From Mycoplasma sp. CAG:956 (GTDB lineage: Bacteria; Bacillota_I; Bacilli_A; RF39; UBA660): a stretch of DNA of 64,000 nucleotides. The DNA lies in assembly GCA_000433475.1 (NCBI GenBank), contig HF993109.1, forward strand, positions 124,001-188,000. Direction: 5' to 3'. Below the pieces are notes generated by a model. That model ran no database searches, had not been told where the DNA came from, and saw only the letters and a program-made list of their open reading frames with translations. Positions 1-7,918 of this stretch are shown in pieces. Numbering within the stretch: the stretch's first letter is position 1; every line of letters starts with the position of its first letter. A program made the translations under genes and the position numbers.

Positions 1-1
1 T

Positions 2-505
2 TATAGTGAAAATATTTCAAATGTCATTATAGTAGCCGGTGGCGGCGGGGGAGTTGGTCAAAATGCCGGAACTCCAGGTCATGGCGGGGGCTTTAAAGGA
101 AATAGTAGTAAATCGGTAACATATGAAAATACAACATATGGTGGAAAAGCAATGCCCGGAACTCAAACAGGCGGTTATAAATTTGGACTAGGGCAATCGG
201 CACTCGACAAATCAATTTGCGATGCTTTTGGATGCGAGTCCAACGGTGGCGGCGGTGGAGGTTTTTATGGCGGTTGCGCTAACATGACCGAAGGCTTTGG
301 CAGTGATGATTCAGGTGGCGGTGGTTCCGGTTATATAGGCAATTCTCTTTTAAAAAACAAAGCAATGTATTGTTATAATTGCGAAGAATCTAATGAAGAG
401 AATACTAAAACCATCTCTGTTACTTGTCTATCATCAACTCCTAAATCCAAATGTTCAAAATCAGATAACGGTTATGCTAGAATTACCCTAGTAAGTATAG
501 ATTGA
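2..505 (+). CDS. Glycine-rich surface protein, 3' part (5' end outside window)
   Basis: The frame is open from base 2 to the TGA at 503-505, so this is the C-terminal 167 residues of a larger protein. It shows the pattern of the bacterial Gly-rich (ALK-like) domain of secreted or surface proteins: a strand ending in IIVAGGGGG, several glycine clusters (GGGGGGFYGG, GGGGSG), paired cysteines (CDAFGC, CYNCEE, CLSS..CSKS) and the closing strand GYARITL. In gut Firmicutes such domains end long secreted proteins. GC content is clearly higher than that of the neighbours because of the GGN codons. Function beyond a surface role is not visible. Family assignment is from pattern recognition only. Confidence 0.7.
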   Translation, partial: YSENISNVIIVAGGGGGVGQNAGTPGHGGGFKGNSSKSVTYENTTYGGKAMPGTQTGGYKFGLGQSALDKSICDAFGCESNGGGGGGFYGGCANMTEGFGSDDSGGGGSGYIGNSLLKNKAMYCYNCEESNEENTKTISVTCLSSTPKSKCSKSDNGYARITLVSID

Positions 506-514
506 AGATAAAAA

Positions 515-533
515 AACTTGAAAAATTCAAGTT
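515..533. terminator. Hairpin terminator between convergent genes
   Basis: An 8-bp perfect stem AACTTGAA/TTCAAGTT (515-522 with 526-533) with a 3-base loop. On the minus strand it is followed by a run of seven T, so it ends the ABC importer operon and overlaps the last codons of the permease. In the plus direction the tail is only CTTGTT, so it is weaker there. Confidence 0.75.
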
Positions 534-1315
534 CTTGTTAACATCTTGCTTTCTAAGATAGCAATAGGTTTATAAAAGATATAAGATAAAATAATTAAGA
601 CAGCAACTCCAGTTAATACTAAGTCTAAATTAAATACCTGCGTTCCATAAATAATTAAATAACCAATTCCTTCTTTACTAACTAGAAATTCTCCCATAAT
701 AACTCCAATAAAACTTAAAGATAGGTTTAACTTAATAGAAGAAATAATACTAGATAAACTACTAGGGATAATTAGATAATATAAAGTTTGTAACTTACTA
801 GCCTTAAAACTTTTAAATAGTAATAAATGATTCTTATTAACATTTATCATACCCGTATAAATAGTAACTAAACTAACTATTAAATTAATAAGTAAAGCCA
901 TAATAATAACAGATTTAATATTAGCCCCACACCAAATTAAAATTAAAGGACCAATCGCAACTTTAGGTAAAGAGTTTAACATAGTAATAAAAGGATCAAA
1001 TACTTTATAAATAGGTTTAACTAAATAAAATAGAATAGATATTATAAGACTAATAATAAAACCTAGACTAAAAGATATTAATACTTCTTTAGTAGTTGTA
1101 TATAAATGATTAAAGAAATTATGATTACTAATAAGACTAATTAAAGTTTTAATAATTTTACTCGGACTAGAAAAGATAAAACTATTAATAATATTATATT
1201 TACTTAAAAATTCCCAAGTAAGTAAGAAACTAATAATAATTATTATTTGAGTAAGAAGAATTAGAAGATTATCTCTTTTAATTTTTTTTAGATAAGCTAT
1301 TTGGTTCGGTGACAT
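527..1315 (-). CDS. ABC transporter permease, SsuC/TauC/ThiX-like
   Basis: Integral membrane subunit (262 residues) of an ABC importer of the nitrate/sulfonate/taurine/pyrimidine type (BPD_transp_1 family). The first membrane helix is at about residues 17-37, followed by about five more hydrophobic segments. The coupling-helix region near residues 167-190 (ASKLQTLYYLIIPSSLSSI) matches the EAA loop that contacts the ATPase. The ATG at 1313-1315 lies inside the 3' end of the ATPase gene (38-bp overlap), which indicates translational coupling in one operon: binding protein, ATPase, permease. The substrate cannot be told from sequence. Confidence 0.85.
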   Translation of the reverse strand: MSPNQIAYLKKIKRDNLLILLTQIIIIISFLLTWEFLSKYNIINSFIFSSPSKIIKTLISLISNHNFFNHLYTTTKEVLISFSLGFIISLIISILFYLVKPIYKVFDPFITMLNSLPKVAIGPLILIWCGANIKSVIIMALLINLIVSLVTIYTGMINVNKNHLLLFKSFKASKLQTLYYLIIPSSLSSIISSIKLNLSLSFIGVIMGEFLVSKEGIGYLIIYGTQVFNLDLVLTGVAVLIILSYIFYKPIAILESKMLTRT

Positions 1316-2051
1316 ATTCCTCTAACTCCTTCCAAATAAGTTCATAGTAATAATTAAACTTAGCATCTTTACGATTAAGAATAGGATTTTTAGGATTATC
1401 TAATTTAATATCATAAATACTTTTTATAATTGCCGGTCTTTTCGATAAGACAATGACTTTACTAGAAGTAGCAATAGCCTCCCCAATATCATGGGTAACT
1501 ATAATTGCTGTTTTACCTTCCGATTTAATAATATTATAAACATCATTACTTACTTCTAATCGGGTTTGATAATCTAGAGCACTAAAAGGTTCATCTAAAA
1601 GTAAGATATCCGGATTAGTAGCAAGCGTTCTAATTAAAGCCACCCTTTGACGCATTCCTCCCGATAAACTACTAGGATACTTATCCTTAAACTCTAATAA
1701 ATTATATTTTTTAATAAGATTATCGACAAAACTTAAATTTTCTTTAGTAAGACAGTGAGTTAATCTAAGTCCCAAAATTGCATTATCCCAAATAGTTAAG
1801 TAGGGTAGTAAACAGTCTGTTTGGAGCATATAACCAATTTTTTTATTATGCGTATCAATTAACCCTTCAAAATCTTTATCTAATCCGGTAAGAATTGAAA
1901 GGATAGTAGATTTACCACATCCCGAAGGACCCACAATAGCCACAAAATCCTTATCATCAATACTAAACGAAATATCTTGTAAGGCTAGAACTGCTCCTTT
2001 TAGAGTATGATATTCTTTTTTTAAATTTTTAATTTCTAAAACTTTAGGCAT
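1278..2051 (-). CDS. ABC transporter ATP-binding protein, SsuB/TauB/ThiZ-like
   Basis: Cytoplasmic ATPase (257 residues) energising the importer encoded with it. Walker A GPSGCGKST at residues 41-49, Q-loop glutamine near 77, signature LSGGMRQR at 129-136, Walker B ILLLDEP at 149-155 and the switch histidine in VTHD near 187 are all present, so it should be catalytically active. The closest families are the sulfonate/nitrate/taurine ATPases. It is 24 bases downstream of the binding-protein gene and overlaps the permease gene by 38 bases. Confidence 0.9.
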   Translation of the reverse strand: MPKVLEIKNLKKEYHTLKGAVLALQDISFSIDDKDFVAIVGPSGCGKSTILSILTGLDKDFEGLIDTHNKKIGYMLQTDCLLPYLTIWDNAILGLRLTHCLTKENLSFVDNLIKKYNLLEFKDKYPSSLSGGMRQRVALIRTLATNPDILLLDEPFSALDYQTRLEVSNDVYNIIKSEGKTAIIVTHDIGEAIATSSKVIVLSKRPAIIKSIYDIKLDNPKNPILNRKDAKFNYYYELIWKELEEYVTEPNSLSKKN

Positions 2052-2075
2052 TATATATCCTTTAAAGTTATTTAA

Positions 2076-3056
2076 CTAATCATTATTAACTAAAATATTA
2101 AAATCTATCTTATTTTCTATAAGGTTATTATCTAACATTACTTGTTCTAAATTTTGATAAGCTATTTCTTTAATATGGGTATCATTATACCAACAATCAT
2201 AATCTTTATATCTTTTAATCATTGTAGTTAAATTATTAAGACTTTCATCTTTAAATTGATTATGGATAGCCTCGGCTATTACCTCTGGTTCATTATTTTT
2301 AACAAATTCTAAACCTTTATTTAAGGCTTTCCTAAATTTATCAATTATATCTTTATTGTTTTCAATATAACTTTTTCTAGCATAGTAAGTTGTGTAGGGC
2401 ATTTCACCAGAATATGCACCAATACTAGCAACGACATAACCAAAGTTTTCTTTTTCTAACTTGGTAGCGGTTGGTTCAAAAAGATTAACATAATCACCCA
2501 TCCCACCAATGAAAGAACCAGATAATGCGGCAAATTCAACTGAGTAGTTTAGATTTATCTTACTACTATCAATATTCATTTTTTTAAGGGCGTTTAGAAA
2601 ATTTAAAGCTGGCATACCACCTTTACGACCTACTAAAACTTCTTTACCATATAATTCTTCTAAATTAAAATTATCGTTTTTAGAACGGCTTAAAATAAAT
2701 TGACCATCTCTTTTAGTTAGACCAGCAAAGTTTACTAAGTAGTCAGCCTCACCACCATTATAAACATAGATAGTACTTTCTAAACCTGCAAAGCCAATAT
2801 TAACATCATTAGATAAGACAGCAGCAGCTACTTTATCAGCTCCTGGTGTTAAAATAAGTTCAATGTCTAAACCTTCATCTTTAAAATAATTATTTTCTAT
2901 AGCAACATACCATGGAGCATAGAAAACTGAGTGGGTAACTTCAGCTACCTTAATTTTCGTTAAAGATTTATCTTCATCTTTTTTATTATGAATATTAAGC
3001 AAGCTAATCATTAAAATTAATACTAAACAAATTATAATACTAAATATTTTTTTCAT
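2076..3056 (-). CDS. ABC transporter substrate-binding protein, NMT1/SsuA-like
   Basis: Extracytoplasmic solute receptor (326 residues) of the NMT1/THI5/SsuA fold: FYAPWYVAIENNYFKDEGLDIEL near residue 45, then an NIGFAG segment, GGMPALNF and EPTATKLE blocks typical of this family. The N-terminus is a hydrophobic segment (residues 4-21) without a lipobox cysteine, so it is probably held by an uncleaved anchor or processed by signal peptidase I, unusual for a Gram-positive receptor. First gene of a three-gene importer operon. RBS AAGGAGAG lies just upstream of the ATG. No TPP riboswitch is visible in the leader, so a thiamine-precursor role is not supported; sulfonate, nitrate-like or pyrimidine substrates remain possible. 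Confidence 0.82.
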   Translation of the reverse strand: MKKIFSIIICLVLILMISLLNIHNKKDEDKSLTKIKVAEVTHSVFYAPWYVAIENNYFKDEGLDIELILTPGADKVAAAVLSNDVNIGFAGLESTIYVYNGGEADYLVNFAGLTKRDGQFILSRSKNDNFNLEELYGKEVLVGRKGGMPALNFLNALKKMNIDSSKINLNYSVEFAALSGSFIGGMGDYVNLFEPTATKLEKENFGYVVASIGAYSGEMPYTTYYARKSYIENNKDIIDKFRKALNKGLEFVKNNEPEVIAEAIHNQFKDESLNNLTTMIKRYKDYDCWYNDTHIKEIAYQNLEQVMLDNNLIENKIDFNILVNND

Positions 3057-3090
3057 AATTCTCTCCTTATAGATAGTATATGAAAATAAT

Positions 3091-3119
3091 ATTATAGTGT
3101 GATATTAATGATAATTTAA
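3091..3119 (-). promoter_or_regulatory. Possible promoter of the ABC importer operon
   Basis: On the minus strand a perfect TATAAT (3091-3096) precedes the binding-protein gene by about 35 bases. The -35 region at 17-bp spacing (TTAAAT, 3114-3119) is poor, so the assignment rests mainly on the -10 box. Confidence 0.35.
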
Positions 3120-3153
3120 GAGTAGAGTATACTTATTATAACTTAGGTAATAA

Positions 3154-3432
3154 AACATTATATTAATAAATACTGATACTTATACTTATGGTAATCCTAA
3201 TTATAAAGACCAATTAACTAAGTTTAATAATGATACTATTACTTATGATAATATGAGTAATCCTTTAAAAATAGGTAATACTACTTATAATTGGAGTAAT
3301 GGTAGAGAATTACAAAGTATTAGTAATACTAACTTAAATGTATCATATAAGTATGATAAAAATAGTATTCGTACTAAGAAAATATTAAATAATAACAATA
3401 AAAATACTTTTTTGATTGCTTTTGCAATATAA
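3154..3432 (+). pseudogene. Rhs/YD-repeat protein relic
   Basis: A frame from 3154 to TAA 3430-3432 has no start codon but reads as the core of an Rhs/YD-repeat protein: TDTYTYGNPNYKDQLTKF, then ITYDNMSNPLKIGN, TTYNWSNGRELQSI and VSYKYDKNSIRTKK. These match the family consensus (ITYDxxGNP, Y.W..GR.L, YKYDxxGIRTxK). The similarity stops near 3385 and the tail is low-complexity Asn codons. About 90 codons remain of a protein family normally over 1000 residues, so this is the remnant of a deleted polymorphic-toxin or adhesin-like gene. It occupies most of the 400-base gap between the ABC operon and the next gene. Confidence 0.8.
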
Positions 3433-3460
3433 GAGTAAAATGAAAAATGGAAGTGCTATT

Positions 3461-4069
3461 ATGCGTCTGGATGAAATTTTAAGAATATATGAAAAAAATC
3501 AAGAAAAAGCTAGTTTAAAAAAGGCTTTTAAAGTAGGAAAAGTTAAAAAAATTGATGATGATCTTTTAGAAGAATTAGCTTTCTATGATTATGGTCGTTT
3601 TCCTTTATTAACTTATATTTTGTGCCATAGATTACTACATAGATATCATAATGAAATAACTTTAGTACTTGCATATTTTCTATTAGCAAAAGGTCAGGTT
3701 AATTTATTAAAAGAAAAGTATAGTGACTATAGTATCTTAGAACTTATCACTGATGATAAGAAGTATATTTATGATATTGGTAAAAAACTTGTTTTTGATG
3801 AAGATTATTATTTTACTATAAATTCTGGTGTTGAATTTAAAAAGACCATATTTACTAACGAAATATTTTCTACTTTTCCTTATAGTACTTTCTTAGTACA
3901 AGTAATAGATTCTAATAATACTAGAGATGAATTGCTAGAAAGTATGCTTGCTGATTATAAAAATAATGTCGATATAAGTCCTAAAACTAATGCTTCTTAT
4001 GAGAAAATGGCATCAGAAACTAAAGAATCTCGAAAATTTAAAAGAGAAAAAATTATTTATTTTGATTAA
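3461..4069 (+). CDS. Hypothetical soluble protein
   Basis: No family recognised. About 202 residues, no signal peptide or membrane helix, mixed charge and a basic C-terminus. The frame extends upstream to a TTG at 3416, but that region overlaps the Rhs relic and has no RBS. ATG 3461 is preceded by GGAAGTG at a good distance, so it is preferred (ATG 3440 is the alternative). It has its own terminator and therefore looks monocistronic. Confidence 0.6.
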   Translation: MRLDEILRIYEKNQEKASLKKAFKVGKVKKIDDDLLEELAFYDYGRFPLLTYILCHRLLHRYHNEITLVLAYFLLAKGQVNLLKEKYSDYSILELITDDKKYIYDIGKKLVFDEDYYFTINSGVEFKKTIFTNEIFSTFPYSTFLVQVIDSNNTRDELLESMLADYKNNVDISPKTNASYEKMASETKESRKFKREKIIYFD

Positions 4070-4078
4070 ATAGATTTT

Positions 4079-4108
4079 ATTCTATTAAGGAATAGAGTCT
4101 TTTTATTT
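4079..4108 (+). terminator. Rho-independent terminator
   Basis: Stem ATTCTATT/AATAGAGT (4079-4086 with 4091-4098, one G-T pair), loop AAGG, followed by a T-rich tail (TTTTTATTT). It ends the transcript of the hypothetical gene at 3461-4069. Confidence 0.75.
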
Positions 4109-4219
4109 ATGTTATTTTTACTAATTATGTGCTATATTTTAGATAGATAAAGAAAAGAAAGAAAAAGACTGTTTAAAATTTTGATTGTATTCTAGACTTT
4201 ATCTTGAAAGGAAAATTAT

Positions 4220-5308
4220 ATGCCACACTATAATGCTTATGATAGTTTTAAAATTAAAAAAAGTATAGAAAAGAAAAAGAAAGCCAAAGAAAAGGTTTTT
4301 AAAAAACAAAATGCAACTTTAGATAATTTTATTATTGCTTCTTGTAGTAACTATGGAGTAGTTATAGAAGTTAGATATAATGATACTTATGTTTTATATA
4401 ATGATAAAGTAATCATAGCCAAACTAAGAAAAGATATTAATTTAGTTTGTAATCAAGTAGTTTTTCCCGGTGATAAAGTAGATATTGAAAAAGCAAATAA
4501 TACATATATTATTAAGCACTTATTATCTAGAAGCTCGTTACTTACAAGAACTAAAAAAGATAGTACTAGATTAAATGATATAGGATTAACAAAAAATATT
4601 GCTGCCAATATTGATTTAGCTGTAATTGTTGTAGCAGCTAAAGAACCTCCTTTGCATCCCAAATTTATTGACAGATATTTAATGATTTTAGAAAATAGTA
4701 AAATCCCTGCAATAATTTGCTTAAATAAGTGTGATTTAAAGACGGAAGAAGAGAAAAAAATTCTTTCAAGATATAGAGATTTAGGAATAAAAGTAATTGA
4801 AACTTCAACTTATAAGAATATTGGTATAAATGAATTAAAATCTGAGTTAAAAAATAAACAAGCCATATTTGTTGGTAATAGTGGCGTTGGCAAATCTTCT
4901 CTTACCAATGCGATAATGAATGATAATGAAGTAAAAACTGGTCATGTAAGTGATAAAAGTAAAAGAGGAAGACACACTACTACTACTTCAAAATATTATG
5001 TTTGGAAAACAAATTCTTCTATTATTGATACGCCAGGTATTAGGAGTTTAGATGTTTCATCTTTCACACCAATAGAAATTCAAGACTATTTTTCAGAGTT
5101 TATAAATTGGCAAGATAAATGCAAATTCAATGATTGCTTGCATTTTAATGAACCTAACAATTCTTGTATGGTTAAACAAGGTGTCCTAAGTGGTCTAATT
5201 AGTATAGATAGGTATGAAAGTTACTTGAAAATTATGAGTACAGTACTAGATAAAGATTATTCTGAAATATTAAATGATATTAAGTTGGAGTTAAAAAATA
5301 AAAATTAA
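4220..5308 (+). CDS. rsgA: Ribosome small-subunit-dependent GTPase A
   Basis: RsgA/YjeQ is a circularly permuted GTPase that acts late in 30S ribosome maturation. All hallmarks are visible in the permuted order: OB-fold region (about residues 35-105), G4 NKCD near 169, G1 GNSGVGKSS near 219, G3 DTPGIRS near 270, and the C-terminal zinc site CKFNDCLH...C near 305-320. It is 362 residues, longer than the usual 290-310, because of a lysine-rich N-terminal extension of about 35 residues that could bind rRNA. RBS AAAGG precedes ATG 4220. It stands alone with a 150-base leader. Confidence 0.93.
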   Translation: MPHYNAYDSFKIKKSIEKKKKAKEKVFKKQNATLDNFIIASCSNYGVVIEVRYNDTYVLYNDKVIIAKLRKDINLVCNQVVFPGDKVDIEKANNTYIIKHLLSRSSLLTRTKKDSTRLNDIGLTKNIAANIDLAVIVVAAKEPPLHPKFIDRYLMILENSKIPAIICLNKCDLKTEEEKKILSRYRDLGIKVIETSTYKNIGINELKSELKNKQAIFVGNSGVGKSSLTNAIMNDNEVKTGHVSDKSKRGRHTTTTSKYYVWKTNSSIIDTPGIRSLDVSSFTPIEIQDYFSEFINWQDKCKFNDCLHFNEPNNSCMVKQGVLSGLISIDRYESYLKIMSTVLDKDYSEILNDIKLELKNKN

Positions 5309-5394
5309 ACATAAAAACTTTGCTTCAAAAAAATGTTGATAAGATAAAAGTTTATTATTTAAAAATAGTATCCAAATAAAGGAAAAGAGTTAAA

Positions 5395-5874
5395 ATGAAA
5401 AAAATAATCTTTTGGCAATTTATTATAATATTAACCGTAATTTTTATTTTTGCTTTAATAAATAGCCAAGATAATTACATAGTAAATGAAAATTTCAAAG
5501 GGGAGCTAGAAATTACGAAACCAGTAAAAGAAGCACGTGTTTTTATAACTCCCAATGTATCACGTTATGCCGATGAATTTTATATTTTTGATTACAAAGA
5601 ATCCGATAATGAAGAGATTATAAGCCAATTAGATAATGATGACTTAAAACATTTAGAAAATCAAATAATAGTTTGTAAAAATAATTATAATTCTGAATTT
5701 TATCACTTGTTTGAAGAAAATTTTCCTAAAGAAATAAATAATAATTTGTATTATAAAATAAAAATGAAAAGAGCAAGTAATTTAATAATAGTTTATGATT
5801 CTAGTAGTTCTAAATTATATTACATTGGCTGTTATTTTAAATCAAATAGATATCCAATAAATAATGGTGTATAA
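5395..5874 (+). CDS. Hypothetical membrane-anchored small protein
   Basis: A 159-residue protein with a single N-terminal hydrophobic helix (about residues 5-22) after MKK, then a charged extracytoplasmic domain with two cysteines that could pair. The helix lacks a lipobox, so it is a signal anchor or secreted protein. RBS AAAGGAAAAG sits at suitable distance from the ATG. No family recognised. Confidence 0.65.
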   Translation: MKKIIFWQFIIILTVIFIFALINSQDNYIVNENFKGELEITKPVKEARVFITPNVSRYADEFYIFDYKESDNEEIISQLDNDDLKHLENQIIVCKNNYNSEFYHLFEENFPKEINNNLYYKIKMKRASNLIIVYDSSSSKLYYIGCYFKSNRYPINNGV

Positions 5875-5897
5875 AAAGGTTACATTATATTAAGTGA

Positions 5898-5926
5898 TTG
5901 ATTATATAAGAGCATTTTGTTATAAT
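5898..5926 (+). promoter_or_regulatory. Promoter of the P-loop kinase gene
   Basis: TTGATT (5898-5903), 17-bp spacer, TATAAT (5921-5926) with an extended TG motif (5918-5919). It covers the region where the frame of the downstream gene could start earlier, so it fixes the start at 5951. Confidence 0.75.
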
Positions 5927-5950
5927 AGCACACCTAAAGAGGCGATATAT

Positions 5951-6535
5951 ATGCAAATAGATATTGATAGTAGAATAGTAATAATTACTGGTCCTTCAAC
6001 AACTGGAAAGAGTACTTTAGCAAATAAAATTTTAGAATCATCTCCAGTTAAAGCTGTTGTTATATCCCATGATGCTATTGCTGATGAAATAAATGATAAA
6101 CAATCTGAAAGACAAAGAAGTGAAGAACTTTATATAAGATTAGTTAATAAAGTTTTTGCAGCCTTAAAAAATAGTGAAAATAAACTTATTATTTTTGATG
6201 TGCCTGGCATTAATGCTAACTATATTTATTCTTTATTGCAAATTATTGAAATGGCTAATCATTATCATGATAATATAACATTAATAAAGATTAACCTTCC
6301 AATAGAAACTCACCTTAAGCTTATGAAATTAAGAATGCAAACAGACCCAGAAGTAATATTTTATTTTAATGACTTTGACGAATATCTACAAACTATCCTT
6401 AGTCAAAGAAATAATTATGAAGGACCTTGGGGAAGTCTATATACTAAGTATCCACATTGTAATGATTGTATTATAGATAATTCCGAAAAAGTGTCATTGA
6501 ATTTCAACTTTCCAAAAAGTTATGAGAGAAAATAA
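5951..6535 (+). CDS. P-loop kinase/ATPase (AAA_33-like)
   Basis: A 194-residue nucleotide-binding protein. Walker A GPSTTGKST is near residue 13, the following SHDAIADEI resembles the lid/base-binding segment of small-molecule and polynucleotide kinases, and IIFDVPG serves as a Walker-B-like strand. Substrate unknown; zeta-toxin-like and 2',3'-type kinases share this fold. The frame continues upstream to a TTG at 5894, but that start lies inside a strong promoter, and GAGG 8 bases before ATG 5951 gives the correct start. Cytoplasmic, monocistronic. Confidence 0.7.
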   Translation: MQIDIDSRIVIITGPSTTGKSTLANKILESSPVKAVVISHDAIADEINDKQSERQRSEELYIRLVNKVFAALKNSENKLIIFDVPGINANYIYSLLQIIEMANHYHDNITLIKINLPIETHLKLMKLRMQTDPEVIFYFNDFDEYLQTILSQRNNYEGPWGSLYTKYPHCNDCIIDNSEKVSLNFNFPKSYERK

Positions 6536-6542
6536 ACTTACT

Positions 6543-6598
6543 ATTCATATAAAATATTTCGAATGTTCGATTTATATTTGAATGGTCTTTTTCTTTTT
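6543..6598 (+). terminator. Long hairpin terminator
   Basis: Outer arms ATTCA-TATAAA / TTTATA-TT-TGAAT and inner stem TCGAA/TTCGA form one long imperfect hairpin between 6543 and 6583, followed by TCTTTTTCTTTTT. It separates the kinase gene from the helicase island. Confidence 0.65.
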
Positions 6599-6642
6599 CA
6601 AGGTTTATGATAGGATAAATATATAAATAGAGGGTGTTAAAG

Positions 6643-7542
6643 ATGAACGAATTATTTAATATAACTAATTGTTATCAAGATAGTAATTATTACTATTTTT
6701 TTAGAGCTTTAAATAAAAGAGATATGACTGGTATCAGGAATGGTTCTACTTTAGATAGTAATGGTCATATCAGTAAGATTGTTACCGATAGTACTTTTTA
6801 TAATAATAGAAATAGATATAATGAAGAATCAAATCTTACTTTAGAAGAAATGGTTAATCATGTTAAAACTCATTATGATAAAGATACTAATTGTATCTCT
6901 TTGAGTAGTGATGCTAATGTGTGTTTAACTTATGGTAGAAGTGACTATGAAGATAAGTATGTTATTATTAAAGTTCCAAAGAAGGAACTAGGATATACTA
7001 CTTTTAATGCTGGTAAGTATATATATGAAGAGATCTTAAAAAGAGTAAATGCTTACATTACAGAACATCAAAGTGCTTTAACAGACTTACAAAGGTATTA
7101 TATTGAGTCTTTAAAAAATATTTCTACTAAAGAACAACTAGATAATTTAAAGAAAACTTTACCAGAAGAATATGTTGATAAAACTAATGATGAGTTTCAA
7201 AATGGCCTCGATTTTATTAAAAGTAAGCCTTATGAGGGTTATAGTGATATCGAGAACCTAGCCAAAGATAAATTAGTCATGCTTTTAGATGTTCTAGATT
7301 TTGAAGTTGTCAAAGGTAAAACTAATCGTTTTGTTATTCAAACGATGGGTTCGGCTTTTTCTTCCCGAGAACTTGAATATTATAAAGAAGTGCCAAAAGA
7401 AAAGATTGTGGAAATGCCAACTTCTTTAGTTGAGATAATGGCTCTTATTCAACAAGTACCTGAAACAGAAGAAATTAAGGAAATAAAAGATTATTTAATA
7501 ACTCATTTAGATGAAATTAGACAAAATACTAAAGATATTTAA
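6643..7542 (+). CDS. ART-like N-terminal domain protein, truncated copy of the helicase
   Basis: A 299-residue product equal to the N-terminus of the broken helicase downstream. Residues 1-110 resemble an ADP-ribosyltransferase-like fold: FFRALN (possible catalytic Arg), TNCISLSSDANVCLTYG (STS-like strand) and, near residue 240, FSSRELEYYKEVPKEKIVEM (possible Glu motif). This is inference from pattern, not a confirmed family. GAGGG lies 8 bases before ATG 6643 (a GTG at 6634 is also in frame but lies in the RBS). Translation stops at TAA 7540-7542 where a tandem duplication joins the gene to an earlier segment of itself, so the protein lacks the helicase. It may still be expressed. Confidence 0.6.
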   Translation: MNELFNITNCYQDSNYYYFFRALNKRDMTGIRNGSTLDSNGHISKIVTDSTFYNNRNRYNEESNLTLEEMVNHVKTHYDKDTNCISLSSDANVCLTYGRSDYEDKYVIIKVPKKELGYTTFNAGKYIYEEILKRVNAYITEHQSALTDLQRYYIESLKNISTKEQLDNLKKTLPEEYVDKTNDEFQNGLDFIKSKPYEGYSDIENLAKDKLVMLLDVLDFEVVKGKTNRFVIQTMGSAFSSRELEYYKEVPKEKIVEMPTSLVEIMALIQQVPETEEIKEIKDYLITHLDEIRQNTKDI

Positions 7543-7544
7543 AT

Positions 7545-7740
7545 ACTTACATTGCAGAACATCAGGGAGAGTTAACAGACTTACAAAGGTATTATATTGA
7601 TTCTATAAAAAATATATCTACTAAGGAACAACTAGATAATTTAAAGAAAACTTTACCGGAAGAATATGTTGATAAAACTAATGAGGAGTTTCAAAATGGC
7701 CTAGATTTTATTAAAAGTAAGCCTTATGAGGGTTATAGTG
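7545..7740 (+). pseudogene. Internal duplicate fragment of the helicase N-terminal region
   Basis: This stretch repeats 7052-7246 at an offset of about 494 bases: the same codons for ITEH, LTDLQRYYI, NISTKEQLDNLKKTLPEEY and GLDFIKSKPYEGYS are read here in a different frame from the gene before. It has no start codon and ends at a junction (about 7740) where the sequence jumps back to the equivalent of 6913. It is a scar of tandem duplication, not a gene. Confidence 0.8.
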
Positions 7741-7918
7741 CTATGCTAATGTTTGTTTAACTTATGGTCGAAATGATTATGAAGACAAGTATGTAATTGT
7801 AAAAGTACCAAAGAATGAATTAGGTAAGACTACTTTTAATGCGGGTAAGTATATTTATGAAGAAATCTTAAAAAGAGTTAATACTTATCTAGAGGAACAT
7901 CAAGCTGATTTAACCGAT

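Noticed and set aside
3057..3200. TPP riboswitch before the NMT1-like ABC operon
   Set aside because: Neither the CTGAGA nor the ACCTGATCTGG-type conserved blocks are present on the minus strand.
3416..3460. TTG start for the hypothetical gene at 3461
   Set aside because: It lies in the tail of the Rhs relic and has no ribosome-binding site, while ATG 3461 has GGAAGTG.
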